DNA from: Limnohabitans sp. MORI2
GTDB taxonomy: Bacteria; Pseudomonadota; Gammaproteobacteria; Burkholderiales; Burkholderiaceae_C
NCBI RefSeq assembly: GCF_027925025.1
Contig: NZ_AP027058.1
Coordinates: forward strand, 744,001 to 808,000
Direction: 5' to 3'
DNA: 64,000 bases
Numbering within the stretch: position 1 is the stretch's first letter; every line of letters begins with the position of its first letter. The notes below the pieces were generated by a model. That model saw nothing but the letters and a program-made list of their open reading frames with translations. It made no database searches and was not told the DNA's origin. Shown here in pieces: positions 26,106 to 34,738 of the stretch. The position numbers were made by a program, and so were the translations under genes.

Positions 26106-26191
26106 TTGCTGACCTCCTGCAGAGCCGCCTCAAAGGAGGTCAAGCCCCCTCGGGGGGCAGCGAATACATGAAATGATGAGCGTGGGGGCAT
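26102..26191 (-). CDS. putative 29-residue leader peptide overlapping benzoate-CoA ligase start
   Basis: A 30-codon frame starts at an ATG at 26191 with AGGAGA seven bases upstream (a good ribosome site) and ends with a TGA that overlaps the ligase ATG (ATGA). The peptide starts MPPRSSFHVFAAPRGG and has no recognisable domain. The DNA also forms a hairpin, GCCCCC-loop-GGGGGC, at 26144-26158. From memory, similar GC-rich stretches are scattered between genes in Comamonadaceae, so this may be a dispersed repeat that happens to be translatable. If translated, it would couple ligase translation to its own. Confidence 0.4.
   Translation of the reverse strand: MPPRSSFHVFAAPRGGLTSFEAALQEVSK
26144..26158. 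repeat. GC-rich hairpin in boxD-bclA spacer
   Basis: GCCCCC at 26144-26149 pairs with GGGGGC at 26153-26158 around a three-base loop. No T-run follows on the minus strand, so it is not a classical terminator. It lies inside the 29-codon frame and resembles a GC-rich intergenic element known to me from related genomes; copy number cannot be judged from this window. Confidence 0.45.
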
Positions 26192-26222
26192 TTTTTGTCT
26201 CCTCGTACCGTCTTGTGGTGTT

Positions 26223-27785
26223 TTATTTCAGTGAGTTCAAGACGGCGGTGCTGGCTTGGATGGCCGCTCGGCGGTGGTAGAAGTTCAGAGCCCTCAAGCC
26301 GCCTAGCTCTTCGCCGCCTCCGGCGCGGCCAGGGCCGCCGTGGAGGGATTGCGGCATCACGTTGCCGTGGCCGGTGTGCATGGCGCCCACATCGGGCGAG
26401 ATGACGTGGACACGGCCATGGCTGTCGGTCAGCTCGGGCATGGCTTGGGCCAAGGCGGCGTGGTCGCTGCCGTACACCGATGCGACGAGCGAGCCTTGAC
26501 CGCGACGGATGAGTTGCAGCGCATGGTCCAAGTTGTGCCCACGGTAGGGCACCAAGGTGGCCACGGGGCCAAACACCTCGGTGTCGTGAATGCGGTCTGC
26601 GGCATCGCTGCCTGCGGCGTTGCCGGTGCCCAAAAGGGTGGGGCCAACGCAGCAAGCGACGGCTGCATCTGCATCCACCAAGGCGTGGGTGCTGCCGTCG
26701 TGCAGCACGGTGGCTTGGGCTTTCAAATAGGCCAAGCCATCGCGCACGGCATTGAACTGTTCGCGGTTGACCACCGCGCCCATGCGCACGGTATCAACAC
26801 GTGGGTTGCCCACGGTGGTTTTGGCCAAGCGTGCACTGATGGCTTGGGCCACGGTGTCATACAAAGCTTCGGGCACGAGCACGCGACGAATGGCGGTGCA
26901 CTTTTGGCCGGACTTGACGGTCATTTCGCGGGCGACTTCTTTCACCAACAAATCAATGGCTTCGCTGCCCACGGCCTCACCGGGCATCAACAGTGCAGAG
27001 TTGACGCTGTCGGCTTCGATGTTCACGCGCACTGATTTTTTCGTCACAGCGGGGTGTGAACGGATGATGGCTGCTGTATCGGCCGAGCCGGTGAACGACA
27101 CCACGTCAAACGGTTCGAGTTGGTCCATCAAACCTGCAGAGCTGCCGCAAATCACCGAGATCGCGCCTGCGGGGAAGATGCCCGCATCGACCACGTCTTT
27201 GACCATGCGTTGGGTCAGCCATGCGGTGGTGGTGGCGGGCTTGACGATGACGGGCACACCCGACAACAGCGCAGGTGCTGCCTTTTCCCACAAACCCCAC
27301 GAGGGGAAGTTGAATGCGTTGATGAACAAGGCTACGCCGCGTGTGGGCGTGAGCACGTGTTGTGATTGAAACAGCGGGTCTTTGGCCAAACGTGCGGGCT
27401 CGCCGTCGTGCATGAAGTGCACATCGCCCAAGCTCTCGCCCATCTTGGCGTAAGTGCCCAAGGTGTAAATGCCACCGTCCACATCGACCGCGGTGTCGTT
27501 TTTCACGGTGCCGCTGTTGGCGGTGGAGATGTCGTAGTACGCATCGCGGTTGGCTTGCAGCACTTTGGCGGCTGCGCCCAGCATGGCGGCGCGTTGTGCG
27601 TAGGTGAGGGCGCGCAAGGCGTTGCCGCCTTGGTGGCGGGCAAAGGCAAACGCGGCAGCCAAGTCAAGGCCAGAGGCGTCCACACGCACCAGCTCGGTAC
27701 CCAGCACGGGGTCGTGCAAGGCGGTGCCTGCACCTTTGCCGCTGACCCATTGGCCGCTGACGTAGTTAGAGAGAAGTTCGGTCAT
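26223..27785 (-). CDS. boxD: 3,4-dehydroadipyl-CoA semialdehyde dehydrogenase
   Basis: This 520-residue aldehyde dehydrogenase superfamily protein is of the PaaZ/BoxD type. The nucleophilic Cys lies in KSGQKCTAIRR, the general-base region is in RVNIEADSVNSALL, and the cofactor region SFTGSADTAA is present. BoxD oxidises the semialdehyde formed by BoxC to 3,4-dehydroadipyl-CoA with NADP. It is transcribed away from boxR, after the DUF4863 gene (27 bp) and before the ligase gene. Family and cluster position agree. Confidence 0.92.
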   Translation of the reverse strand: MTELLSNYVSGQWVSGKGAGTALHDPVLGTELVRVDASGLDLAAAFAFARHQGGNALRALTYAQRAAMLGAAAKVLQANRDAYYDISTANSGTVKNDTAVDVDGGIYTLGTYAKMGESLGDVHFMHDGEPARLAKDPLFQSQHVLTPTRGVALFINAFNFPSWGLWEKAAPALLSGVPVIVKPATTTAWLTQRMVKDVVDAGIFPAGAISVICGSSAGLMDQLEPFDVVSFTGSADTAAIIRSHPAVTKKSVRVNIEADSVNSALLMPGEAVGSEAIDLLVKEVAREMTVKSGQKCTAIRRVLVPEALYDTVAQAISARLAKTTVGNPRVDTVRMGAVVNREQFNAVRDGLAYLKAQATVLHDGSTHALVDADAAVACCVGPTLLGTGNAAGSDAADRIHDTEVFGPVATLVPYRGHNLDHALQLIRRGQGSLVASVYGSDHAALAQAMPELTDSHGRVHVISPDVGAMHTGHGNVMPQSLHGGPGRAGGGEELGGLRALNFYHRRAAIQASTAVLNSLK

Positions 27786-27812
27786 TCGGAGCTTTCTAGA
27801 AATCGAGTGTTT

Positions 27813-28322
27813 TTATTTGGTGAATTCAATTTCGCCGTTGGGCAAAAGGTACAGCACCAAGGCGCGGCCTTGGCTGACGGTGGGGCGATGCGCGCTGCCG
27901 GGTGGGCACACGTACCAACCGGCGGGGCGGCCATCAAACAAGGCATCGCCTTCGATGGGCATGATGAGGTCCACCTCGCCTTGCGGGTGCACATGGTGTG
28001 GGCCGGCGATGTTGTTCATGTCCACCACATCGACCGAGAAACCGTGCAGTTCCTCTGAGGCTTTGAAAATGCGACCATAGCGAATGCCGCCGTGCTCGCG
28101 TTCGCACAGCCAGCCTTGGGCCACACCCTCTTCGCATGATTGTTTGAGTTCGCGGTAAGCGGGGGTGTCGGCACCGATGTGGGTGTTGAGCCACTCATCC
28201 AAGGCGCTGTTCAAAGGGCGGTTGTGAATCTGTGACGTCACGGCTGCCAAGCGATTTTTGAAGCGAGTTTGAGCTTGATCAATCTCAGCAGGGGGTGTGC
28301 GAGGGGTGTTCTGGGTTGTCAT
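27813..28322 (-). CDS. DUF4863 family protein (cupin-like) of the box cluster
   Basis: The start chosen is the ATG at 28322, giving 169 residues; another lies four codons upstream at 28334. The core has metal-binding-like histidines in AGPHHVHPQGEVDLIMP and AHRPTV, as expected of a cupin-like fold. DUF4863 includes the 4-hydroxylaminobenzoate lyases, but the same family is frequent in box clusters where no nitroaromatic route exists. It is the first gene of the minus-strand boxD-bclA-liv transcription unit, reading from the shared promoter with boxR. Its step in benzoate metabolism is not known to me. Confidence 0.75.
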   Translation of the reverse strand: MTTQNTPRTPPAEIDQAQTRFKNRLAAVTSQIHNRPLNSALDEWLNTHIGADTPAYRELKQSCEEGVAQGWLCEREHGGIRYGRIFKASEELHGFSVDVVDMNNIAGPHHVHPQGEVDLIMPIEGDALFDGRPAGWYVCPPGSAHRPTVSQGRALVLYLLPNGEIEFTK

Positions 28323-28363
28323 GGGTGTCAACATGAATTATTATGCTTGCACGAAGACTAACA

Positions 28364-28396
28364 TGCGTTAAAGCGCACGTCTAGCAATATATTGCA
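28364..28396. promoter_or_regulatory. putative BoxR operator pair in the boxR / DUF4863 divergent promoter
   Basis: Two 14 bp sites stand 5 bp apart: TGCGTTAAAGCGCA at 28364-28377 and AGCAATATATTGCA at 28383-28396. Both are variants of TGCA-N6-TGCA. The second contains the perfect palindrome GCAATATATTGC (28384-28395) and is nearly the same as the second boxC site, TGCAATATACTGCA. They lie between the divergent starts at 28322 and 28439. TGCA-type repeats are, as I recall, the operator type of the related regulator BzdR. Confidence 0.6.
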
Positions 28397-28438
28397 TGTT
28401 TAGGGTTAATCCTAGGCAAGATAAAACAAAGGCAAGCA

Positions 28439-29320
28439 ATGGCTGAAGTGGCAGAAGCGAAGAATCCATTCCTGACCGCACTGGGCGAGCGCGTGCGAGC
28501 CCTGCGCGCGCGCCGAGGTCTCACGCGCAAGGCGGTGGCGATGGCCGCCGATGTGTCCGAGCGCCACTTGGCTAACTTGGAATACGGCGAGGGCAATGCC
28601 TCCATCTTGGTGTTGCTGCAAGTGGCAGGTGCGCTGCAATGCACCTTGGCCGAGCTCTTGGGCGACGTGACTACTGCCTCGCCCGAGTGGCTGCTGCTGC
28701 GCGAAATGCTCAGTACCCGCAGCGAGGCTGACCTGCGTCGCGTGCGAGAGCAAATTGCCGATCTCTTTGGCTCCACCCACGAGGCAGAGCGCACCAACCG
28801 CATTGCCCTCATTGGCCTGCGCGGTGCGGGTAAAACCACCTTGGGTCAGCGCTTGGCCAAAGACTTGGGCTATGCCTTCATTGAACTCAGCCGCGAGATT
28901 GAAAAGTTTGCCGGTTGCAGCATCAGCGAAATTCACAACCTGTACGGCACCAACGCCTACCGCCGCTACGAGCGCCGCGCCCTGGAAGAGGCCATTCAAA
29001 TTTACCCCGAGGTGGTGATTGCCACGCCCGGTGGCTTGGTGTCAGATTCGGCCACCTTGAACGAGATGCTGTCGCACTGCTACACCGTGTGGCTACAAGC
29101 CAAACCTGAAGATCACTTGGCACGTGTGGCCGCGCAAGGCGATATGCGCCCGATGGCGGGCAGCGCCGAGGCCATTGACGATTTGAAAATGATTCTGGAG
29201 GGCCGTGCTCCGTTTTACGCCAAAGCCGATATGACGTTTGACACCAGCGCACAGCCAGAGGAAGAGACGTTTCTGGCGCTGAGGGCGCGAATGCGTGAGG
29301 TGCTCAAGCTGCCTAGCTAA
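28439..29320 (+). CDS. boxR: benzoyl-CoA-responsive transcriptional repressor
   Basis: This 293-residue protein has the two-domain BoxR/BzdR architecture. Residues about 14-70 form an XRE-type helix-turn-helix (LTRKAVAMAADVSERHLANLEYG). Residues from about 118 form a shikimate-kinase-like domain with the P-loop GLRGAGKTT (Lys132), which binds the effector in this family. BoxR is known in Azoarcus to repress box genes until benzoyl-CoA is present. It lies between the two arms of the cluster, with candidate operator pairs on both sides. The kinase-like domain looks intact, but enzymatic activity is not expected. Confidence 0.92.
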   Translation: MAEVAEAKNPFLTALGERVRALRARRGLTRKAVAMAADVSERHLANLEYGEGNASILVLLQVAGALQCTLAELLGDVTTASPEWLLLREMLSTRSEADLRRVREQIADLFGSTHEAERTNRIALIGLRGAGKTTLGQRLAKDLGYAFIELSREIEKFAGCSISEIHNLYGTNAYRRYERRALEEAIQIYPEVVIATPGGLVSDSATLNEMLSHCYTVWLQAKPEDHLARVAAQGDMRPMAGSAEAIDDLKMILEGRAPFYAKADMTFDTSAQPEEETFLALRARMREVLKLPS

Positions 29321-29346
29321 GTGTTTTCCCTGAATTTGAAAGAAAA

Positions 29347-29381
29347 TGCACTTTTCTGCATGTGATGTGCAATATACTGCA
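29347..29381 (+). promoter_or_regulatory. putative BoxR operator pair at the boxC promoter
   Basis: Four TGCA words at 29347, 29357, 29368 and 29378 form two TGCA-N6-TGCA sites (29347-29360 and 29368-29381) separated by 7 bp, so the words recur at 10-11 bp, one helical turn. A good -10 match, TATACT at 29373-29378, overlaps the second site. That overlap is what a repressor operator would need. The boxC ATG is 69 bp downstream. Confidence 0.65.
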
Positions 29382-29449
29382 GTCATGGGGTTGAGATACC
29401 TCTCCGAATTCACCGGCAACTTTGCCCTCTTTCACTTGGAGACAGACAC

Positions 29450-31117
29450 ATGAGCCAATCTAACCGCGTCGATTACCGCATCGAGCCCAGCCAGTACAAG
29501 CACTGGTCCGTCAAGTACGACGGCGAAGTCGCCACCTTGCAACTCAACATCAACGAAGACGGTGGCATTCGCCCTGGCTACAAGCTCAAGCTCAACAGCT
29601 ATGACCTCGGTGTGGACATCGAATTGCACGACGCGGTCAACCGCATTCGCTTTGAGCATCCCGAAGTCAAGAGTGTGGTGGTCACCAGCTTGAAAGACCG
29701 CATCTTCTGCTCAGGCGCCAACATCTTTATGTTGGGCGTGTCGACCCATGCTTGGAAAGTGAACTTCTGTAAGTTCACCAATGAAACCCGCAATGGCTTG
29801 GAAGACACCAGCCGTCATAGCGGCATGAAGTTTGTGGCTGCGGTCAACGGCGCATGCGCAGGCGGCGGCTACGAATTGGCTTTGGCTTGCGACGAAATCG
29901 TGTTGGTGGATGACCGTTCTTCGGCTGTGTCGTTGCCCGAAGTGCCATTGCTCGGCGTGTTGCCAGGTACGGGTGGTTTGACCCGCGTGACCGACAAGCG
30001 CAAAGTGCGCCACGACCATGCCGATATTTTCTGTACCAGCGTGGAAGGTGTGCGTGGCCAAAAGGCAGTGGATTGGCGCTTGGTAGACGAGATTGCCAAG
30101 CCCGCACAATTTGCGGCGGCTGTTCAAGCACGTGCCAGCCACACCGCTGCCAACTGCAAGCGTCCCGGCGCCGCTGCCGCAGGCAAAGGCGTGACCTTGA
30201 CACCTGTGCAACGCACTGAAACTGCCGACAGCATGTCTTATGAATACGTGCAAGTCAGCATCGACCGCGCCAAGCGCACCGCCACGTTGACCGTGCATGC
30301 GCCCAAAGCCCCTGTGCAAGACAGCGTGGACGCGATTGTGGCCGCTGGTGCCAGCTGGTACCCCTTGCAAATGGCTCGCGAGTTGGATGACGCCATCCTC
30401 AACTTGCGCACCAACGAACTCGACATTGGCACTTGGTTGCTCAAAACGGCGGGCGATGCCAAGTTGGCTTTGCAAAGTGATGCCGTGTTGGCTCAGCACC
30501 AAGACCACTGGTTTGTGAATGAAACCATCGGTTTGTTGCGTCGCACCTTGGCTCGCGTGGATGTGTCTTCACGTTCCCTGTTTGCTTTGATCGAAGAAGG
30601 TTCTTGCTTCGCTGGCACCTTGGCTGAGTTGGCTTTTGCAGCGGACCGCGCTTACATGCTCGACTTGCCAGACACACCTGAGAAGAGCCCACACCTCACC
30701 CTGAGCGAGATGAACTTTGGTTACTTCCCCATGGTGAACCACCAATCACGTTTGCAACGCCGCTTCTACGAAGAAGTGGGCCCCATGGAAGCTGCACGCG
30801 CCGCCGTGGGCAAAGCTTTGGATGCCAAGCAAGCGTTGGCTTTGGGCTTGGTCACCGCAGCCCCTGACGACATCGACTGGGCCGATGAAATTCGTTTGGC
30901 CGTGGAAGAGCGTGCTGCGATGTCGCCTGACAGCCTCACAGGCTTGGAAGCCAACTTGCGTTTTGCACAAAAAGAAAGCATGGAAACACGCATCTTTGGC
31001 CGCCTGTCAGCTTGGCAAAACTGGATCTTTAACCGCCCCAACGCTGTTGGAGAAAAGGGTGCCCTCAAGGTGTACGGCAAAGGCGAAAAAGCAGCCTTTG
31101 ATCTGAACCGCGTTTGA
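29450..31117 (+). CDS. boxC: 2,3-epoxybenzoyl-CoA dihydrolase (benzoyl-CoA-dihydrodiol lyase)
   Basis: This 555-residue protein matches BoxC in length and sequence, starting MSQSNRVDYRIEPSQYKHW. It is a crotonase-superfamily enzyme with two related halves; the first has FCSGANIFML and the oxyanion-loop region NGACAGGGYELALACDE near residue 140. BoxC opens the ring of 2,3-epoxybenzoyl-CoA by hydrolysis and releases formate, giving 3,4-dehydroadipyl-CoA semialdehyde. It is the first gene of the plus-strand box operon. TTGGAGACAGACAC precedes the ATG. Confidence 0.94.
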   Translation: MSQSNRVDYRIEPSQYKHWSVKYDGEVATLQLNINEDGGIRPGYKLKLNSYDLGVDIELHDAVNRIRFEHPEVKSVVVTSLKDRIFCSGANIFMLGVSTHAWKVNFCKFTNETRNGLEDTSRHSGMKFVAAVNGACAGGGYELALACDEIVLVDDRSSAVSLPEVPLLGVLPGTGGLTRVTDKRKVRHDHADIFCTSVEGVRGQKAVDWRLVDEIAKPAQFAAAVQARASHTAANCKRPGAAAAGKGVTLTPVQRTETADSMSYEYVQVSIDRAKRTATLTVHAPKAPVQDSVDAIVAAGASWYPLQMARELDDAILNLRTNELDIGTWLLKTAGDAKLALQSDAVLAQHQDHWFVNETIGLLRRTLARVDVSSRSLFALIEEGSCFAGTLAELAFAADRAYMLDLPDTPEKSPHLTLSEMNFGYFPMVNHQSRLQRRFYEEVGPMEAARAAVGKALDAKQALALGLVTAAPDDIDWADEIRLAVEERAAMSPDSLTGLEANLRFAQKESMETRIFGRLSAWQNWIFNRPNAVGEKGALKVYGKGEKAAFDLNRV

Positions 31118-31203
31118 TGTTCTTGCGTTGTGCAGCTGGCTTCCCGGTGGTGCTGGCTGCAACCGAAATGTGACCCCACCGTTCCTTCTATTTGGAGACT
31201 TCC

Positions 31204-32631
31204 ATGTCCGGTATCAACTACAGCGAAAAAATTCCTAACAACGTCAACCTGAGCGAAGACCGCACTTTGCAGCGCGCGCTCGAACACTGGCAACCCAACT
31301 ACTTGCAATGGTGGCAAGACATGGGTCCAGATGGCTCGCAAAACTTCGATGTGTACCTGCGCACTGCCGTGAGCGTGGACCCACAAGGCTGGGCCCAGTT
31401 CGGCCACGTGAAGATGCCTGACTACCGTTGGGGCATCTTCTTAAACCCAGCCGAACAAGACCGCAAGATTCACTTTGGTGATCACATGGGCGAAGCCGCT
31501 TGGCAAGACGTGCCTGGCGAACACCGCGCCAACCTGCGCCGCATCATCGTGACGCAAGGCGACACCGAGCCAGCATCGGTCGAGCAGCAACGCCACTTGG
31601 GCCTCACAGCCCCTAGCCAATACGACTTGCGCAACCTGTTCCAAGTGAACGTGGAAGAAGGCCGTCACCTGTGGGCGATGGTGTACTTGCTGCACAAATA
31701 CTTCGGCAAAGATGGCCGTGAAGAAGCCGAAGGCTTGTTGGAGCGCAACAGCGGCAACGCCGACAACCCACGTATCTTGCAAGCGTTCAATGAGAAGACA
31801 CCTGACTGGTTGAGCTTCTTCATGTTCACGTACTTCACCGACCGTGATGGCAAGTTCCAGTTGTGCGCCTTGGCCGAGTCTGCGTTTGACCCCTTGGCGC
31901 GCACCACCAAGTTCATGTTGACCGAAGAAGCGCACCACATGTTTGTGGGCGAGTCTGGCGTGAGCCGCACCATCCAACGCACCGTGGATGTGATGAACGA
32001 ACTCAAGACCGATGACGTGGCTAAATTGCGCGCTGCTGGCGTGATTGATTTGCCCACCATCCAGCGTTACATCAACTTCCACTTCTCGGTGACTATCGAC
32101 TTGTTCGGTGCTGATCAGTCTTCCAACGCCGCTACCTTCTACAGCTCTGGCTTGAAGGGCCGTTACGAAGAAGGTAAGCGCACCGACGACCACGTGCTCA
32201 AGGGCAACAGCTACAAGATCTTGGCCGTGGAAGATGGCAAGCTGGTCGAGAAAGAAGTGCCGATGCTCAACGCTTTGAACGAAGTGCTGCGCGACGACTA
32301 CATCACCGACTCCAAAGGCGGCATTGAGCGTTGGAACCGTGTGATCGAGAAAGCTGGCATCCAGTTCAAACTGACTGCACCGCATAAGGCTTTCCACCGA
32401 AACATCGGCACATTGTCTGGTGCCAAAATCACACCGGAAGGCCGCGTGGTAAGCGATGCAGAGTGGAACGCCAAAGTGGGCGAGTGGTTGCCCTCGAACG
32501 AAGACCGCGCCTATGTGGCCAGCCTGATGGGGCGTTGCGTCGAGCCAGGCAAGTTTGCCAACTGGATCGCACCTCCTGTCATGGGTATCAACCGTCAACC
32601 TGTTGACTTTGATTACGTCCGTTTCAACTGA
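31204..32631 (+). CDS. boxB: benzoyl-CoA 2,3-epoxidase subunit B (diiron oxygenase)
   Basis: The start is the ATG at 31204 (MSGINYSEKIPNNVNLSED) with TTGGAGACTTCC upstream, giving 475 residues. The two diiron-type E-x-x-H motifs are visible: E152-G-R-H155 in NVEEGRHLWAM and E242-A-H-H245 in LTEEAHHMF. BoxB inserts one oxygen atom into benzoyl-CoA to form the 2,3-epoxide, using electrons from BoxA. It lies 86 bp after boxC and 22 bp before boxA. Length and motifs are normal for the family. Confidence 0.95.
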   Translation: MSGINYSEKIPNNVNLSEDRTLQRALEHWQPNYLQWWQDMGPDGSQNFDVYLRTAVSVDPQGWAQFGHVKMPDYRWGIFLNPAEQDRKIHFGDHMGEAAWQDVPGEHRANLRRIIVTQGDTEPASVEQQRHLGLTAPSQYDLRNLFQVNVEEGRHLWAMVYLLHKYFGKDGREEAEGLLERNSGNADNPRILQAFNEKTPDWLSFFMFTYFTDRDGKFQLCALAESAFDPLARTTKFMLTEEAHHMFVGESGVSRTIQRTVDVMNELKTDDVAKLRAAGVIDLPTIQRYINFHFSVTIDLFGADQSSNAATFYSSGLKGRYEEGKRTDDHVLKGNSYKILAVEDGKLVEKEVPMLNALNEVLRDDYITDSKGGIERWNRVIEKAGIQFKLTAPHKAFHRNIGTLSGAKITPEGRVVSDAEWNAKVGEWLPSNEDRAYVASLMGRCVEPGKFANWIAPPVMGINRQPVDFDYVRFN

Positions 32632-32653
32632 TCGCCTTTAAGCGAAAATTGCC

Positions 32654-33931
32654 ATGAATGCACCTGCCGAACTGTTTAACCAGCATTTGATCGATCCGGA
32701 AATTTGTATCCGGTGCAACACATGCGAGGCCACCTGTCCGGTGGGTGCAATCACGCACGACAGCCGCAACTATGTGGTGATTGCCGATAAGTGCAATTTC
32801 TGCATGGCTTGCGTGCCACCGTGCCCCACGGGTTCGATTGACAACTGGCGCATGCGCCCCAAGTCAGCCGCTTACTCGGTGGACGAGCAGTTGGGCTGGG
32901 ATGAGTTGCCTGTGGCCATGTCTGACAGCGAGTTGTCGGCCTTGGGCGCAGAGGCAGGTTCTGCCCCTGCGGTGGCGGCCACGTCTGCGTCTAGCGCGTC
33001 GGCGGAGTCGTCCGCAGGCGAGGGCGCGGCATTCAACTCGGCTGCCTATGGCGCCACGGTGCCCCCTTGGTCGGCAGCACACCCCTATACCAACTTGCAT
33101 GGCCCCAAAGCGCCGACCACGGCGACGGTGGTGGGCAATGTGCAAGTCAACGAAGCCGGCACTGCCAACGAAACCCACCACATCGTGCTGGACTTTGGCA
33201 ACATGCCGTTTCCTGTGTTGGAAGGCCAGTCCATTGGCATCGTGCCCCCGGGCACCGATGACAAAGGCAAGGCGCACCACGCACGTCAGTACTCCATCGC
33301 CAGCCCTCGCAACGGCGAGCGCCCAGGCTATAACAACCTGTCCATCACCGTCAAGCGTGTGGTGGAGGACCACGATGGCAAGCCCGTCAAAGGCGTGGCA
33401 TCGAACTACCTCTGCGATTTGAAAACCGGCGACACCGTGCAAGTGATTGGTCCGTTTGGCAGCAGCTTCTTGATGCCCAACCATCCCAAGTCCAACATCG
33501 TGATGATTTGCACTGGCACCGGTAGCGCGCCCATGCGCGCCATGACCGAGTGGCGTCGTCGCTTGCGTCAAAGCGGCAAGTTTGAAGGCGGCAAACTCAT
33601 GCTGTTCTTCGGTGCGCGCACACCGGCTGAGTTGCCTTATTTCGGGCCACTCAACAAATTGCCCAAAGATTTCATTGACATCGAATTCACGTTCTCGCGT
33701 GAGGCTGGTAAGCCCAAGCGTTATGTGCAAGACGCCTTGCGTGATCGCAGTGCCGACATCGCCGCACTGCTCAAAGACCCGAACACCTATTTTTATGTGT
33801 GTGGCTTGAAGAGCATGGAAGAAGGCGTGGTGTTGGCCTTGCGTGACGTGGCTACCCAAGCGGGTCTGAACTGGGACACCGTGGGCCAGTCGCTCAAACA
33901 AGAAGGTCGCTTGCACTTGGAGACCTATTGA
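32654..33931 (+). CDS. boxA: benzoyl-CoA 2,3-epoxidase subunit A (reductase)
   Basis: This 425-residue reductase begins with a ferredoxin domain holding two 4Fe-4S motifs, [12 protein letters not shown] and [12 protein letters not shown], within residues 16-62. An Ala/Ser-rich linker of about 60 residues follows (near 95-130). Next comes a ferredoxin-NADP reductase domain with the FAD motif RQYSIASPR and the NADP-binding region [12 protein letters not shown]. It passes electrons from NADPH to BoxB. Its stop overlaps the next gene's ATG by one base (TGATG). Confidence 0.94.
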   Translation: MNAPAELFNQHLIDPEICIRCNTCEATCPVGAITHDSRNYVVIADKCNFCMACVPPCPTGSIDNWRMRPKSAAYSVDEQLGWDELPVAMSDSELSALGAEAGSAPAVAATSASSASAESSAGEGAAFNSAAYGATVPPWSAAHPYTNLHGPKAPTTATVVGNVQVNEAGTANETHHIVLDFGNMPFPVLEGQSIGIVPPGTDDKGKAHHARQYSIASPRNGERPGYNNLSITVKRVVEDHDGKPVKGVASNYLCDLKTGDTVQVIGPFGSSFLMPNHPKSNIVMICTGTGSAPMRAMTEWRRRLRQSGKFEGGKLMLFFGARTPAELPYFGPLNKLPKDFIDIEFTFSREAGKPKRYVQDALRDRSADIAALLKDPNTYFYVCGLKSMEEGVVLALRDVATQAGLNWDTVGQSLKQEGRLHLETY

Positions 33932-34728
33932 TGAGCCAAGTGTTTCAAACCTTGGTCCTCAGCCAGCGTGCGGCGGGCGTGGCGCAAATCACCATGTCGC
34001 GCCCTCAAGTGTTCAACGCCTTTGACGAGGTCATGATTGGCGAGCTCGACGCCGCTTTCACGCAACTCAGCCAAGACGACAGCGTGCGCGTGATTGTGTT
34101 GGCCGGTGAGGGCAAACACTTCAGCGCAGGCGCCGATTTGCAATGGATGCAACGCGCCAGCGAGGCGAGCGTTGAATGGAATACCGCCGATGCGCGCCGC
34201 TTTGCGGGCATGTTGCACCGCATTGCCACTTGCTCTAAGCCCACAGTGGCCCGTGTGCAAGGTGCAGCTTTGGGCGGTGGTGTGGGACTGACTTGCGCCT
34301 GCGATATGGCGGTGGTGGCTGACAACGCTGGCTTTGCTGTGAGCGAAGCCAAGTTTGGCATCTTGCCCGCCGTCATCGGCCCTTATGTGGTGAACGCGGT
34401 GGGCAAACGCAATGCGCGTTATTTGGCCCTCACCACCACACGCATCGATGCCGCCACGGCGTTGAGCATGGGCATGGTGCAACGCGTGACGACGCTCGAC
34501 ACCTTGGATGCCGAGGTAGACCGCGTGGTGGCCGAGCTGGTGGCCGGTGGGCCACAAGCGCAAATTGAAATCAAACAACTCATGGACCAGCTCAGCGTGG
34601 CCCCAGTGACCGAGCAGGTGCGCGAACTCACCGCCAGCACCATCGCCCGTGTGCGTGGCACCGACGAGGCGCGTGAAGGCTTTGCCGCGTTCTTGGGCAA
34701 ACGCCCAGCACGTTGGATTCCCCAATAA
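33931..34728 (+). CDS. enoyl-CoA hydratase/isomerase of the box lower pathway
   Basis: The start is the ATG at 33931, overlapping the boxA stop, giving 265 residues; a TTG one codon earlier is not needed. Crotonase motifs are GKHFSAGADLQWM near residue 67 and the oxyanion loop GAALGGGVGLTCACD near 112. In this operon it could isomerise 3,4-dehydroadipyl-CoA to the 2,3 form or hydrate the latter. A MaoC-type hydratase is encoded two genes later, so the two enzymes may divide these steps. The sequence resembles the methylglutaconyl-CoA hydratase/PaaF-like branch; the exact assignment is uncertain. Confidence 0.82.
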   Translation: MSQVFQTLVLSQRAAGVAQITMSRPQVFNAFDEVMIGELDAAFTQLSQDDSVRVIVLAGEGKHFSAGADLQWMQRASEASVEWNTADARRFAGMLHRIATCSKPTVARVQGAALGGGVGLTCACDMAVVADNAGFAVSEAKFGILPAVIGPYVVNAVGKRNARYLALTTTRIDAATALSMGMVQRVTTLDTLDAEVDRVVAELVAGGPQAQIEIKQLMDQLSVAPVTEQVRELTASTIARVRGTDEAREGFAAFLGKRPARWIPQ

Positions 34729-34738
34729 GCATTTCGCA

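Noticed and set aside
26140-26655. A 171-codon minus-strand frame across the end of boxD and its downstream gap
   Set aside because: It is rich in Arg, His and Pro in a pattern typical of out-of-frame reading of a GC-rich gene, and boxD is clearly the real gene there. Only the separate 29-codon frame at 26102-26191 was kept.
31118-31203. Terminator between boxC and boxB
   Set aside because: GCAGC and GCTGC arms can pair across a long loop but no T-run follows, and the genes are expected to be co-transcribed.
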